DNA from: Mangrovimicrobium sediminis
Lineage (GTDB): Bacteria; Pseudomonadota; Gammaproteobacteria; Pseudomonadales; Halieaceae
DNA length: 64,000 nt
Direction of reading: 5' to 3'
NCBI RefSeq assembly: GCF_004745945.1
Contig: NZ_SRLE01000002.1
Coordinates: forward strand, 124,001 to 188,000
Notes under the pieces: generated by a model
The model's database searches: none
What the model was told of the DNA's origin: nothing
What the model saw: the letters and a program-made list of their open reading frames with translations, nothing else
Shown here: one piece after another, positions 43,360 to 51,734 of the stretch
How the letters are laid out: each line of letters begins with the position of its first letter
How positions within the stretch are numbered: position 1 is the first letter of the stretch
Made by a program: the position numbers and the translations under genes

Positions 43360-44663
43360 TGTCACTGACCAACAAAATCCTGCTGGCCATGGTCGCCGGG
43401 ATTTTACTCGGCTCCATCCTCAACCTGCTGGTCAACGCCGACGCGCTGGCCCTGCAACACCGCCAGTGGGTGGACACCTACGTCATCGACGGCCTGTTCG
43501 AGGTGGTGGGGCGCATCTTTGTCGCCTCGCTCAAGCTGCTGGTGGTGCCGCTGGTGCTGGTCTCGCTGATCTGCGGTTCCGCCTCGCTGGGCGACAGCGC
43601 GCGCATGGGGCCGATCGCCGGCAAGACCCTGGCCCTGTACCTGGCCACCACCGCCATCGCCATCACCCTGGCCCTGCTGGTGGCTTCACTGGTGAGCCCG
43701 GGGGCGGGCATCGAGATGCAGGGGGTGGCGGCGTTTGAACCGACCCCGCCACCGCCGCTCAAGGAAGTGCTGGTCAACATCTTCCCCTCCAACCCGGTGC
43801 AGGCGATGGCCGAGGGCAACATGCTGCAGATCATCGTGTTCGCCCTGCTGTTCGGCTACGCCATCTCCCACGCGGGTGAGGCCGGCCGCCGTCTCGCGGC
43901 GTTCTTCAACGACCTCGACGCGGCCATCATGAAGATGGTGGAGATCCTCATGGCGCTGGCGCCCTGGGGTGTGTTCGCGCTGCTGGCGCGCCTGTTCGCC
44001 AACCTCGGCCTGTCCGCCATCCTCGACCTCGCCGCCTACGTGCTCACCGTGCTCGGCGTGCTGCTGTTGCATGCGCTGGCGGTGTACAGCCTGCTGCTCA
44101 GCATCCTCGGCCGCCTGTCGCCGCGCATGCTGCTGCGCAAGATGCGCCCGGTGTGGGCCTTCGCCTTCAGCACCGCGTCCTCCGGCGCCACGCTGCCGGT
44201 GACCCTGCGCACGGTGGAGAAAAAACTCGGCGTGCACAATTCTGTCGCCGGTTTCACCGTGCCGCTGGGGGCCACCATCAACATGGACGGCACCGCCATC
44301 ATGCAGGGCGTGGCGACGGTCTTCATCGCCCAGGTCTACGGCGTCGAACTGGGCCTGGCTGAGTTCCTCACCGTGATCCTCACCGCGACCCTGGCCTCCA
44401 TCGGCACCGCGGCGGTGCCCGGGGTCGGCCTGATCACCCTGGCCATGGTGCTGGAGCAGGCGGGCCTGCCGGTGGAGGGCATCGCCCTGATTATCGGGGT
44501 CGACCGGATCCTCGATATGGTGCGTACCGCGGTCAACGTGACCGGCGACGCCACCGTCTCGGTGATCGTGGCGCGCAGCGAGCAGCAGTTCGACAGCGCG
44601 ATCTACGACGACCCGCGTGCGGACACTGCGGCGGCCGCCCGCAGCGCCGGGGCCATACCCTAG
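43359..44663 (+). CDS. dicarboxylate/amino-acid:cation symporter (DAACS family)
   Basis: A 434-aa secondary transporter of the GltP/DctA family with about eight membrane helices plus re-entrant loops. Substrate-site motifs are intact: SSGATLPVT (first hairpin), the GATINMDGTAIMQG helix and ASIGTAAVPGVGLITL (second hairpin), then DRILDMVRTAVNVTGDA. It imports glutamate, aspartate, succinate or serine with Na+ or H+. GTG 43359 is preferred as the start; GTG 43350 is in frame. It follows the Kazal-like lipoprotein with a one-base overlap. Confidence 0.95.
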   Translation: MSLTNKILLAMVAGILLGSILNLLVNADALALQHRQWVDTYVIDGLFEVVGRIFVASLKLLVVPLVLVSLICGSASLGDSARMGPIAGKTLALYLATTAIAITLALLVASLVSPGAGIEMQGVAAFEPTPPPPLKEVLVNIFPSNPVQAMAEGNMLQIIVFALLFGYAISHAGEAGRRLAAFFNDLDAAIMKMVEILMALAPWGVFALLARLFANLGLSAILDLAAYVLTVLGVLLLHALAVYSLLLSILGRLSPRMLLRKMRPVWAFAFSTASSGATLPVTLRTVEKKLGVHNSVAGFTVPLGATINMDGTAIMQGVATVFIAQVYGVELGLAEFLTVILTATLASIGTAAVPGVGLITLAMVLEQAGLPVEGIALIIGVDRILDMVRTAVNVTGDATVSVIVARSEQQFDSAIYDDPRADTAAAARSAGAIP

Positions 44664-44723
44664 GGCGGGCCGGCGCTGTGGTATCCTGTGCGCCTTTTCC
44701 CAACCCAGCGCCAGGTTTCTCGC

Positions 44724-45374
44724 ATGTCGATTCAGTGCACCATCGTGCCGGTCACTCCCTACCAGCAGAACTGTTCCATCATCCGCTGCCAGGCCACCGG
44801 CCGCGCCGCCATCGTCGATCCCGGCGGTGACGTCGAGCGTGTGCTCGAGGCGGCGAAGAATATGGATGCCGAGGTGGAGAAGGTCATCCTCACCCACGCC
44901 CACATGGACCACTGCGCGGCCTCCGACGTGCTGCGCCAGCGCCTGGACATTCCGATCGAGGGCCCGCAGAAAGAGGACAACTTCTGGCTGGAGAAACTGC
45001 CGGAGTGGTGCCGCATGTCCGGCTTCCCCCACGCCGATGCCTTCGTGCCGGACCGCTGGCTGGAAGACGGCGACACGGTGACCGTCGGTGAGCAGGTACT
45101 GGAAGTGCTGCACTGCCCGGGGCATACGCCCGGCCACGTGGTGTTCTACTACCGTCCGCAGCAGGTCGCCTGGGTCGGCGACGTTTTGTTCCAGGGCTCC
45201 ATCGGTCGCACCGACTTCCCGCGCGGCGACCACGACCAGTTGCTGGCCAGTATCCGCGGCAAGCTGTTCACCCTGGGTGATGACATCACGTTCATCCCCG
45301 GCCACGGCCCCACCTCGACCTTCGGCCACGAGCGCCGCAGCAATCCCTTCGTAGCGGACCCCAACTATGGCTGA
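44724..45374 (+). CDS. MBL-fold metallo-hydrolase (YcbL/glyoxalase II-like)
   Basis: A 216-aa type II glyoxalase-related hydrolase. The metal-binding THAHMDH motif, PGHTPGHVVFYY, the Asp in VAWVGDVLFQGSIGRTD and the late His in FIPGHGPTST give the full di-metal set. This matches YcbL of Salmonella, a single-domain glyoxalase II-like thioesterase. It starts at ATG 44724. Its 3' end overlaps the DUF2288 gene by eight bases, a pairing common in gammaproteobacteria. Confidence 0.94.
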   Translation: MSIQCTIVPVTPYQQNCSIIRCQATGRAAIVDPGGDVERVLEAAKNMDAEVEKVILTHAHMDHCAASDVLRQRLDIPIEGPQKEDNFWLEKLPEWCRMSGFPHADAFVPDRWLEDGDTVTVGEQVLEVLHCPGHTPGHVVFYYRPQQVAWVGDVLFQGSIGRTDFPRGDHDQLLASIRGKLFTLGDDITFIPGHGPTSTFGHERRSNPFVADPNYG

Positions 45375-45696
45375 GGCGGAATCCCGCGAGGCTCTGCTGC
45401 GCCGCGAGTACCACGGACAGACCGCGCGCATCCGCTGGCACGACCTGCAGACCTATTACGCCCACGGCTCGGTAATCGCCGTCGCCGCCGACCTCGACCT
45501 GGTGGAAGTGGCGGTGCAACTGGGCCTGGACAACACCGCGCAGTTCCAGCAGTGGATCGCCGACAAGCGCATCGCGCCGGTGCACGACGAGCAGGCGCTG
45601 GCCTGGTACGAGGGCGATGCGGTGTTGTGGGCGGTGGTGGCGCCGCCCTGGGTGCTGGTGCAGGTGGTCGACGAGCGCCCTAGCGAATCATCTTGA
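45367..45696 (+). CDS. DUF2288 family protein
   Basis: A 109-aa cytosolic protein matching DUF2288: TARIRWHDLQTYYAHGSVIAVAADLDLVEVA, then WIADKRIAPVHDEQALAW and the terminal VVAPPWVLVQVV. Function unknown; it usually sits beside a YcbL-type hydrolase, as here. Its 3' end overlaps the convergent M48 peptidase gene by 17 bp. Confidence 0.9.
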   Translation: MAEAESREALLRREYHGQTARIRWHDLQTYYAHGSVIAVAADLDLVEVAVQLGLDNTAQFQQWIADKRIAPVHDEQALAWYEGDAVLWAVVAPPWVLVQVVDERPSESS

Positions 45697-47053
45697 TCCA
45701 GTCCCCGACGCGCGGCTCGCCGCGCGGGTAGAGCCCGTTGATCAGGCGCAGCTGCTCCTCGGCGTAGGGGATGTCGACGCTGGAGGCGAGGCTGGCCATG
45801 GTCGCGCCCCGCGGCACCTGGATGAAGTGGACGAAGTGCGGGTCCGGGTTGGTTTTCTCCTGCGGCGCCAGCGGCCGGAAGCTCTCGATCATCGCCAGTA
45901 GCTCCGCGTCTGCGGCGGCGATGTCCGCCGCGCTGGCCACGAACAGGTAGCTGTAGTTGTAGTCGATCACCGCCAGCCGTTTGGTCACGCCGGCGCTGCT
46001 GGCCAGGGCGGTGTAGCCCTGCAGGCCGGCCTGTTCCAGGGCCTTGCCCTCACCGAGTTCTCCGGTGGCGGCGTCGCGCAGTGCCTGTTCCGGACCGTCG
46101 CTGGTACGCCGGCGCAGGGTGATGGTCAGGCTGCTGGCGCCGTCCGCCGAGCTGGCGATGATGGCGCGGCTGCCGGTTTCCACGGTCCAGCCGGGCGGGT
46201 GGGCGAAGCTGAAGGCGAGCTTGTCGTGGTAGTAGCGGTTCTCCTCGCGCTGGCCCTGGATGCTCTCGCCCCAGACCAGGCCATCGAGGTGGCCGAGGAA
46301 CTCCCCCGGTTGCTCGGGGCTCTCCACGTATTCGTCACTATGCAGCTCGCGGGCCTTGTCGATCACCTCGTGCAGGCGCTTGTCGTTGCGCGGGTGCGAG
46401 GCGTACAGGCCGTGGTAGGTGCCCGCCGGCTTGCCGCTGCTGCGCGCCTTGATGCGCGCAAACTGTTCCTGGTCCTTGAGTACCGACAGCACCTGCAACA
46501 TGGCCTGCGGGTCGTAGCCGGCGCGGGAGAGGAACTCCGCCCCCAGCCCGTCCGCCTCCAGTTCCATGTCGCGGCCGTAGCCGCTGAGTAGTTCCGCACC
46601 GTAGATTTCCGCGGAGCGCGCCACGTCGCCACTGCCGGTAAAGATGAAACTGGCGATCGCCGCCGCCTGGCCCGCCCAACTGGCGCGCTGCTGCCTGCCG
46701 TGGTGGTTGGCGGTGATGTGGGCGATCTCGTGACCGAGTACGCCGGCCATTTCCTCCTCCGACTCGAGGTAGGGCAGCATGCCGCGGCTGATGTAGATGA
46801 AACCGCCGGGGGCGGCAAAGGCGTTGATGATCCCGGAGTCGAGTACCCAGAAGGTGAACTCGCCGTCCGGGTCATCGGAGGCGGCCACCAGGCGCTGGCC
46901 CACACGCTCGACATAGGCCTTCAGTTCCGGGTCGTCGTAGATCTGGCCGGCCTCGACCATCTGCCGGTGCGCCTTGGCGCCGGCGCTTTCGCCGTAGACC
47001 GCGTTCGCCGCGGCCAGCAGCAGGAGCAGCACAACTGCGAATTTCCTGCCCAT
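45680..47053 (-). CDS. M48-family periplasmic metalloprotease with C-terminal LysM-like end
   Basis: A 457-aa exported zinc protease. A signal peptide ends near residue 21. The zinc site HEIAH (108-112) and the downstream ELEAD (164-168) are the M48 signature, preceded by NAFAAPGGFIYISRGML as in BepA/LoiP proteins. A middle region of about 200 residues resembles the YfgC-type C-terminal extension, and the last ~50 residues (VHFIQVPRGATMASLA, VGDWIKMI) look like a LysM module. It is the last gene of the 13-gene operon, two bases after the preceding stop. It may perform quality control of the envelope complex, as BepA does for LptD/BAM. Confidence 0.92.
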   Translation of the reverse strand: MGRKFAVVLLLLLAAANAVYGESAGAKAHRQMVEAGQIYDDPELKAYVERVGQRLVAASDDPDGEFTFWVLDSGIINAFAAPGGFIYISRGMLPYLESEEEMAGVLGHEIAHITANHHGRQQRASWAGQAAAIASFIFTGSGDVARSAEIYGAELLSGYGRDMELEADGLGAEFLSRAGYDPQAMLQVLSVLKDQEQFARIKARSSGKPAGTYHGLYASHPRNDKRLHEVIDKARELHSDEYVESPEQPGEFLGHLDGLVWGESIQGQREENRYYHDKLAFSFAHPPGWTVETGSRAIIASSADGASSLTITLRRRTSDGPEQALRDAATGELGEGKALEQAGLQGYTALASSAGVTKRLAVIDYNYSYLFVASAADIAAADAELLAMIESFRPLAPQEKTNPDPHFVHFIQVPRGATMASLASSVDIPYAEEQLRLINGLYPRGEPRVGDWIKMIR

Positions 47054-47055
47054 GC

Positions 47056-47715
47056 TCAGTAGTTCCCCGACAGGAACTGCAGCAACTGGGCGCCCAGGCT
47101 GTCGCAGGCGGTGCCCTGTACCGGCGCGATGATCGGGATGGGCACGATCACCGCGGGCATGTAGGACTGGCCGGTGGCCGTGGTGTTGACGCGCCCGACC
47201 TCTGACTGCCCGGTGAGGTCCCAGATGGTGGCCTCGTACTCGGCGTCGTTGGACCAGGTGCCGAAGCCGAAACAGCCGCCGATGCCGGGGCCGACCGCGC
47301 AGGCCATGGAGCCGCCGGCATCGGAGCTGACCGTATTGCCGTCGATCCAGATCATGTAGCCGGTGTTCAGCTCGCGCATGCGCTGGGCGACCACCTGCTG
47401 CTGCAGCAGGCGGTCGATGTCCTGCGGGTGCAGGGGCGCGGTGCGCGGTTCGAACCAGGGGTAGAGGGCGTTGATGAAGTCCAGCTCGCCGATCACCCGC
47501 ACGCCGGGGTCGCGGTCGGTGATGTAGTCGCCCAGGCACTCGATGAAATCCGGCTCGGTCTCGTAGTCCGCCGCGTGGCGGCGGCCGAGGATCACCACCG
47601 AGGCGTTGCCGACCCCCGCCTCGGGTTCGTTGTACACCAGTTCGTCCACGCGCGCGGTGACGCAGCCCTGCAGCAGGGCCAGCGCGGCGATTACCAGGGG
47701 CAGGCGCGCGCTCAC
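47056..47715 (-). CDS. operon lipoprotein of unknown function (C)
   Basis: A 219-aa lipoprotein with lipobox LLQGC (Cys18). Start GTG 47715 overlaps the previous stop (GTGA). Distinct segments are VDELVYNEPEAG near the N-terminus, EPDFIECLGDYITDRDPGVRV, GYMIWIDGNTVSSDAGGSMA and GYW-like strands near ATIWDLTGQSE. The end is hydrophobic (PAVIVPIPIIAPVQG). Three cysteines in the middle may bond in the periplasm. I recognise no family. The WDLTG and nucleotide-like wording is reminiscent of outer-membrane lipoproteins in secretion clusters, but no function can be given. Confidence 0.75.
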   Translation of the reverse strand: MSARLPLVIAALALLQGCVTARVDELVYNEPEAGVGNASVVILGRRHAADYETEPDFIECLGDYITDRDPGVRVIGELDFINALYPWFEPRTAPLHPQDIDRLLQQQVVAQRMRELNTGYMIWIDGNTVSSDAGGSMACAVGPGIGGCFGFGTWSNDAEYEATIWDLTGQSEVGRVNTTATGQSYMPAVIVPIPIIAPVQGTACDSLGAQLLQFLSGNY

Positions 47716-48392
47716 GAGCGGTCCTCTTTATCCGCTGACGCAGCCGGCGACGACATCACCACCGCCGGCTCAAGGAAGGCCCGCACCGCCGGCAGTTGCG
47801 CGAAACTGGTGATGAAATTGGCGCCGGCATCGCGCAGGGCGACCACCGCCGCGAGGTTGACCGCGGCCTGGTCGCTCTGCAGGAAGGCGGTGGGCGTCTT
47901 GCCGTAGGCCGGCATGGTCCACTCGGCGATCAGCTCGCCGCCGGTGGTGACCAGTTCAAAGCGGTAGCGCATCCAGATCTCGTAGACCTTGACCTTGGTC
48001 TGCGTGGGAATGGCGTACTGCAGCTCGTCCACGTGCGGAATGAGCACGGCGTTGACCACCGGGTTCATCTGTTGCGGGCCGGGCGGCCCGTCCATGTACA
48101 CCAGATCCCGGAACATGCCTGCGAGCACGGTATCCCACATCTCGACCTGGGCCGGACCGGTCTCCACGATCCACGCCGACTGCTCGCGGCTGGTGGTCTC
48201 GTCGTGGAATTCGTGGGTGCGGAATTCCTGCGGGTACCACACGCCGATCTTCAGCGGCAGCGGGTCCATCAGCGGGCGCGGGAAACGCCCCTGCACGTTG
48301 ACCGTGGTCGGCCCGCAGGCGCACAGGGCCAGCGCCAGCAGCGCGGCCAGCGCCAGGCGGCTAACACGGCCAGGACGGTTAAAGCGGCTCAC
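47712..48392 (-). CDS. operon lipoprotein of unknown function (B)
   Basis: A 226-aa lipoprotein. GTG 48392 is preferred as start, four bases after the vWA gene's stop; an in-frame TTG further upstream would overlap that gene. The lipobox is LCAC (about Cys24). The mature part contains LPLKIGVWYPQEFRTHEF, VEMWDTVLAGMFRDLVYMD and VYEIWMRYRFELVTTGGELIAEW. This layout resembles lipoproteins related to outer-membrane assembly or ABC-type transport auxiliary components, but I do not recognise a family. The acidic tail ends ADKEDRS. Confidence 0.75.
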   Translation of the reverse strand: MSRFNRPGRVSRLALAALLALALCACGPTTVNVQGRFPRPLMDPLPLKIGVWYPQEFRTHEFHDETTSREQSAWIVETGPAQVEMWDTVLAGMFRDLVYMDGPPGPQQMNPVVNAVLIPHVDELQYAIPTQTKVKVYEIWMRYRFELVTTGGELIAEWTMPAYGKTPTAFLQSDQAAVNLAAVVALRDAGANFITSFAQLPAVRAFLEPAVVMSSPAASADKEDRS

Positions 48393-48396
48393 GTTG

Positions 48397-49398
48397 TCAG
48401 GGCCGGAAGTCGTTGAGCGCAACAAACGTCCCTCCGTTGCGATAGGCCAGCTCCCGCATCAGGGTGGCGAAGCGGATACCGGTGCCCTGCATGTTTGGGG
48501 CGCGGGCAAACTGCACTGGGAAGCCCACGCCGTGGATGCGCACCCGGCGGTTGCCCTGGGCGTCCGCCCGGTTGAGCTGGTCCACGGTATCCACCACCTC
48601 GGCGATGGAGCGGCCGCTGAATTCGTCGCCGAACACGTACAGGCTGATTTTCTTGTCCGGGCTGTAGTAGGTGCGAATCGCCGCCTCGATGCCCTCCACC
48701 GGGCTGGAATTACTGAACGCGTTCCAGTTGCGCAGGGTCTGCATGATCACCTTGCGCCGCGCCGGCGAATCCGGAATCCACTCGCCGCGGTAGCTGCTGA
48801 ACATGTACTGGCCCATGTCGTTCATCACCTGGATGCCCTTGACCCCGGGGTAGACGTTCAGGGTCGCCTCGACCTCCATGACCATGCGGTCCCAGGCGTA
48901 GGAGAACATCGATCCCGAGGTGTCGATGATGAAGATAATGTACTCGCTGTCCACGGGAATGCCACCGATCAGCGCGTTTTTCGCCAGGTGCTGCCGGCCC
49001 AGCAGGCGCTCCATCTCGGCGGACAGCGACTGCCGCGCCCGCGCCAGCTTTTCCGTGATCACCTCGTTGCTGCTGCTGGACACGCGGGTGTCCTCGAAGC
49101 GCGCGCGGGCGCTGGCCAGCTGCCCCTCGAGGATGGCGATGCGCTCATCGTACTCGGACAACTGCTCGTGGCGCGCGTTGAGGTCGCGGTTGAGCACCAC
49201 GGTCTCCCCGCGCACTTCGTGCAGCTGTTCCTGCAGGTCCGCCAGCTGCGCCTCGAGGTTCACCGCCGAGGACTCGATGATCTGCGGCTGCACGGTCTTG
49301 GTAATCATCAGCAGCAGGATCACCGCGCCGAAGCCGCAGCAGATCACGTCGAGGAACGACAGCGAGAATTCCTCCGGTGCCCGTCGCAAGCGCGCCAT
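48397..49398 (-). CDS. ExbD-like-anchored von Willebrand A protein 2
   Basis: A 333-aa protein. Residues 11-32 (FSLSFLDVICCGFGAVILLL...) resemble the single ExbD/TolR membrane helix, with Asp17 at the position of the proton-carrying aspartate. A coiled-coil region (about 45-135) follows, then a vWA domain whose metal-ion-dependent adhesion site is DTSGSM (D159, S161, S163), with SLYVFGDEFSG and RVRIHGVGFP strands later. ATG 49398 shares one base with the previous stop. It is predicted to be membrane anchored with the vWA domain in the periplasm. With the paralogue upstream and the ExbB-like channel it probably forms a proton-driven complex. Confidence 0.85.
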   Translation of the reverse strand: MARLRRAPEEFSLSFLDVICCGFGAVILLLMITKTVQPQIIESSAVNLEAQLADLQEQLHEVRGETVVLNRDLNARHEQLSEYDERIAILEGQLASARARFEDTRVSSSSNEVITEKLARARQSLSAEMERLLGRQHLAKNALIGGIPVDSEYIIFIIDTSGSMFSYAWDRMVMEVEATLNVYPGVKGIQVMNDMGQYMFSSYRGEWIPDSPARRKVIMQTLRNWNAFSNSSPVEGIEAAIRTYYSPDKKISLYVFGDEFSGRSIAEVVDTVDQLNRADAQGNRRVRIHGVGFPVQFARAPNMQGTGIRFATLMRELAYRNGGTFVALNDFRP

Positions 49399-50489
49399 CA
49401 GGGCCAGTCCCTGGAGGGGCTGAGGAAGGAACCCTGGCTGACCTGGGCCAGCCGCCAGTAGTTCGCCGCCGCCATCGGGTCGCCCTCCAGTGGCTCGAGG
49501 ATGACGTTGACCGGTACGCCGGGGGGCAGCTTCTTAACCGCACTGGCGAACAGTTCCTGGCGCTGCTTGCCGCTGACCTTGCCGCCGCGCGGCGCGCCCG
49601 CGCCCTGGGTGGGCAGGCCGTCGGTGATGAGGAAGATGTTGTCCGGCGCGGGCACCAGGCGCTGCAGCGCGAGAAACGCGTTCTCCAGGCTGGTGCCACC
49701 TGTGGGCACCACCTGGCGCAGCTCGGCGGACACCTTGTCGAGGATCGCGCGGTCGGCCACCGGCAGCCAGCGGTCCGCGGTATCGGGCAGGGCGAAGCGC
49801 GCCTGGTTGCCGAAGGCGACCACCTGGTAGTCCGCGCCCGGCGGCAGTTGCGCCAGCAGCCAGTCCACGGTGGCCAGGGTGCGCGTCCACTTCTCGGCCT
49901 TGCGCTGCACTCCGGCTTCCATGTTGCGCAGGCGGATGATATTGACCAGACGGTCCGCGAGCATGCTCGAGGAGGTGTCGACCAGGATGGCGATGCGCTG
50001 GCCGCCCAGCTTGAGGCCGGTGAGGTACTGGCGATTGCCCTCGCCGATGAACCCGCGCGCGTTGCGCCCGCTGTCCTCGCTGGCGGCGGCGCGCAGTTTT
50101 TCCACCTCCCGTTCCAGCGACTGGATCTCCGCCTGCAGCTTGCCGACTTCGGCCGCGCCGTCGGGGTTCTCGGCGAGCAGGCTCTGGATCCTGGCCTCGT
50201 AGTCGGCAGTCTCGTCAGTGATGCGGGTGGCGCGCCCCTGCGCCTCCACCAGCTTGAGGTCGACGTCGGACAGGGTGTTGCGCAGGGCTACCAGCCCGGC
50301 CTGGCCCTCCTCGACCTCCTCCTCCATGAAGTTGACCTCGGCCAGCAGCTCGCGGTTGATCTCGTCGGACTGCGCCTGCACCGAGTGGTCGATAATCAGG
50401 AACACCAGCACCACGGCGCCGAAGCCGCAGGACATGATGTCCAGGAAACTGAGGTTGAAGGGAATGGCACTGCGTTTGCGGCGGGCCAT
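49398..50489 (-). CDS. ExbD-like-anchored von Willebrand A protein 1
   Basis: A 363-aa paralogue of the next gene product. The N-terminus MARRKRSAIPFNLSFLDIM leads into a membrane helix with Asp17 in FNLSFLDIMSCGFGAVVLV, matching the ExbD pattern of a basic cytosolic start, then Asp, then a helix. A heptad-like coiled coil (about 45-135) precedes the vWA domain with MIDAS DTSSSM (D171, S173, S175), the Thr region VPTGGTSLENAF and the Asp of FLITDGLPTQG, so the metal site looks complete. It starts two bases after the ASKHA-like gene. Predicted periplasmic vWA on a proton-channel partner helix. Confidence 0.85.
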   Translation of the reverse strand: MARRKRSAIPFNLSFLDIMSCGFGAVVLVFLIIDHSVQAQSDEINRELLAEVNFMEEEVEEGQAGLVALRNTLSDVDLKLVEAQGRATRITDETADYEARIQSLLAENPDGAAEVGKLQAEIQSLEREVEKLRAAASEDSGRNARGFIGEGNRQYLTGLKLGGQRIAILVDTSSSMLADRLVNIIRLRNMEAGVQRKAEKWTRTLATVDWLLAQLPPGADYQVVAFGNQARFALPDTADRWLPVADRAILDKVSAELRQVVPTGGTSLENAFLALQRLVPAPDNIFLITDGLPTQGAGAPRGGKVSGKQRQELFASAVKKLPPGVPVNVILEPLEGDPMAAANYWRLAQVSQGSFLSPSRDWP

Positions 50490-50491
50490 GT

Positions 50492-51724
50492 TCAGCTACC
50501 GTGGTCGACCACTTCGATCAGCCGGAACTCGCGCTCGCCGGCGACGATACAGTCGCCGGTGGCGAGTGCCTGGCCGCTGGCCGCGCTCGCACCATTCACC
50601 AGGGCCGCGCCGCGCAGGGTCCACGCGCCGGCGTCGAGGACAATCGAGACGCCCGCGGCGAGTGGTGTGCCTGCGGCGGCCAGGGGCTGGGCGCTGGCGC
50701 CCTGCAACAGGTGCGTGGGCGGGCGCGCTACCGGTGCCGGCTGCTGCGCGGTCTCCGTGTCGTCGGCGGCGCCGTCCAGGCAGGGCAGTTCGGTGACAAA
50801 GGCCAGGGCGGTGTCGCGCACCACCAGCTGAGCCTCGAGAGCCGTGGCGCTCGCCCGCAGTTGTTGTTCATCGACCTTACGCGCCTGCGGGAACGCCTCG
50901 GCCATCCCCGGCAACAGGGCCACCAGGGGGTCGACGAGCAGCGATGCGGCGTCATCCAGCGCGGCGTGCGCGGCCTGGAACAGGCGCCCGGCGGCGCTGG
51001 TGAGTCCGCTGCGGTCCAGGCGAACCCGGTAGCCGTCGATCTCGATATCACATTCGCTGTGGGCGCTGAGCGTGGCCAGTGCGCCGGGCAGCGCATCGTA
51101 CAGGGCCTGTTCGCTCGCCGCGCGGCGCCGCGGGTCGAAGCGCGTCTGGCGGATGAAGGCGTCCGCCACCACCTGTACCTGTTGTTCCTGTAATTGCAGC
51201 AGGCCGCAGCCGGGCAGGGGCGTGCTGCGCTGCACGCTCACCCGCTCCCCGTCGTGGCTGAAGCGCGTGAGCAGGGCCTGGTGCAGCTGCAGCTCGAGGT
51301 GGGCATCGGCGCGCTGGCCGGCGGCCAGCAGCACCGCGCGGTCGACCAGACCGACGATGCGGAACGGGCACTGCTGGGCGATCCCCAGCAACAGGCTGAG
51401 CTGCTCGCGCGGCATGCTGCCGGGGCAGGCCAGCAGCAGCTCGTCCGGCGCCCCGCCTTCGGCGTGCAGGTGTTCCAGGTGCGCGTGCACCAGGTCCGCC
51501 GTGTGCCGCGCCGGTCCCAGCGCCGGTTGCAGCGGGGCGGTGCCCAGCTGCCACCAGAAGCGGTTGTTGATGTCGCGTGGGCGCAGCCGCGCGCTGGCCC
51601 GCGCCGCCTCGCCGAAGCGGTAGGCGCCGCCGTCGAACAGGGCGTAGCCGGGGCTCTCCAGCGGCGCGCCGTCGGTCCACAGGCGCAGCTTGCAGTCGTT
51701 GATGTCGAGCAGGGCGACGGGCAT
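50492..51724 (-). CDS. ASKHA (actin/Hsp70-like) protein with FHA-like C-terminus
   Basis: A 410-aa soluble protein from ATG 51724. The start VALLDINDCKLRLWTDG resembles a degenerate phosphate-1 loop of the actin/Hsp70/sugar-kinase fold. Later segments VGLVDRAVLLAAGQ and LELQLHQALLTRF also fit ASKHA pseudo-chaperones. The last ~60 residues (SIVLDAGAWTLRGAALVNG, GDCIVAGEREFRLIEV) look like a short FHA or FHA-like fold. No membrane segment or signal is present, so it should be cytosolic, opposite the periplasmic vWA domains. It lies between the channel gene and the vWA genes. It may be a regulatory or assembly ATPase-like scaffold; the catalytic residues are not convincing. Confidence 0.7.
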   Translation of the reverse strand: MPVALLDINDCKLRLWTDGAPLESPGYALFDGGAYRFGEAARASARLRPRDINNRFWWQLGTAPLQPALGPARHTADLVHAHLEHLHAEGGAPDELLLACPGSMPREQLSLLLGIAQQCPFRIVGLVDRAVLLAAGQRADAHLELQLHQALLTRFSHDGERVSVQRSTPLPGCGLLQLQEQQVQVVADAFIRQTRFDPRRRAASEQALYDALPGALATLSAHSECDIEIDGYRVRLDRSGLTSAAGRLFQAAHAALDDAASLLVDPLVALLPGMAEAFPQARKVDEQQLRASATALEAQLVVRDTALAFVTELPCLDGAADDTETAQQPAPVARPPTHLLQGASAQPLAAAGTPLAAGVSIVLDAGAWTLRGAALVNGASAASGQALATGDCIVAGEREFRLIEVVDHGS

Positions 51725-51734
51725 GGACGGCGCC

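Noticed and set aside
47440-47460. tRNA-like GGTTCGAACC T-loop sequence
   Set aside because: It is inside a lipoprotein coding frame and has no acceptor stem or anticodon arm around it.
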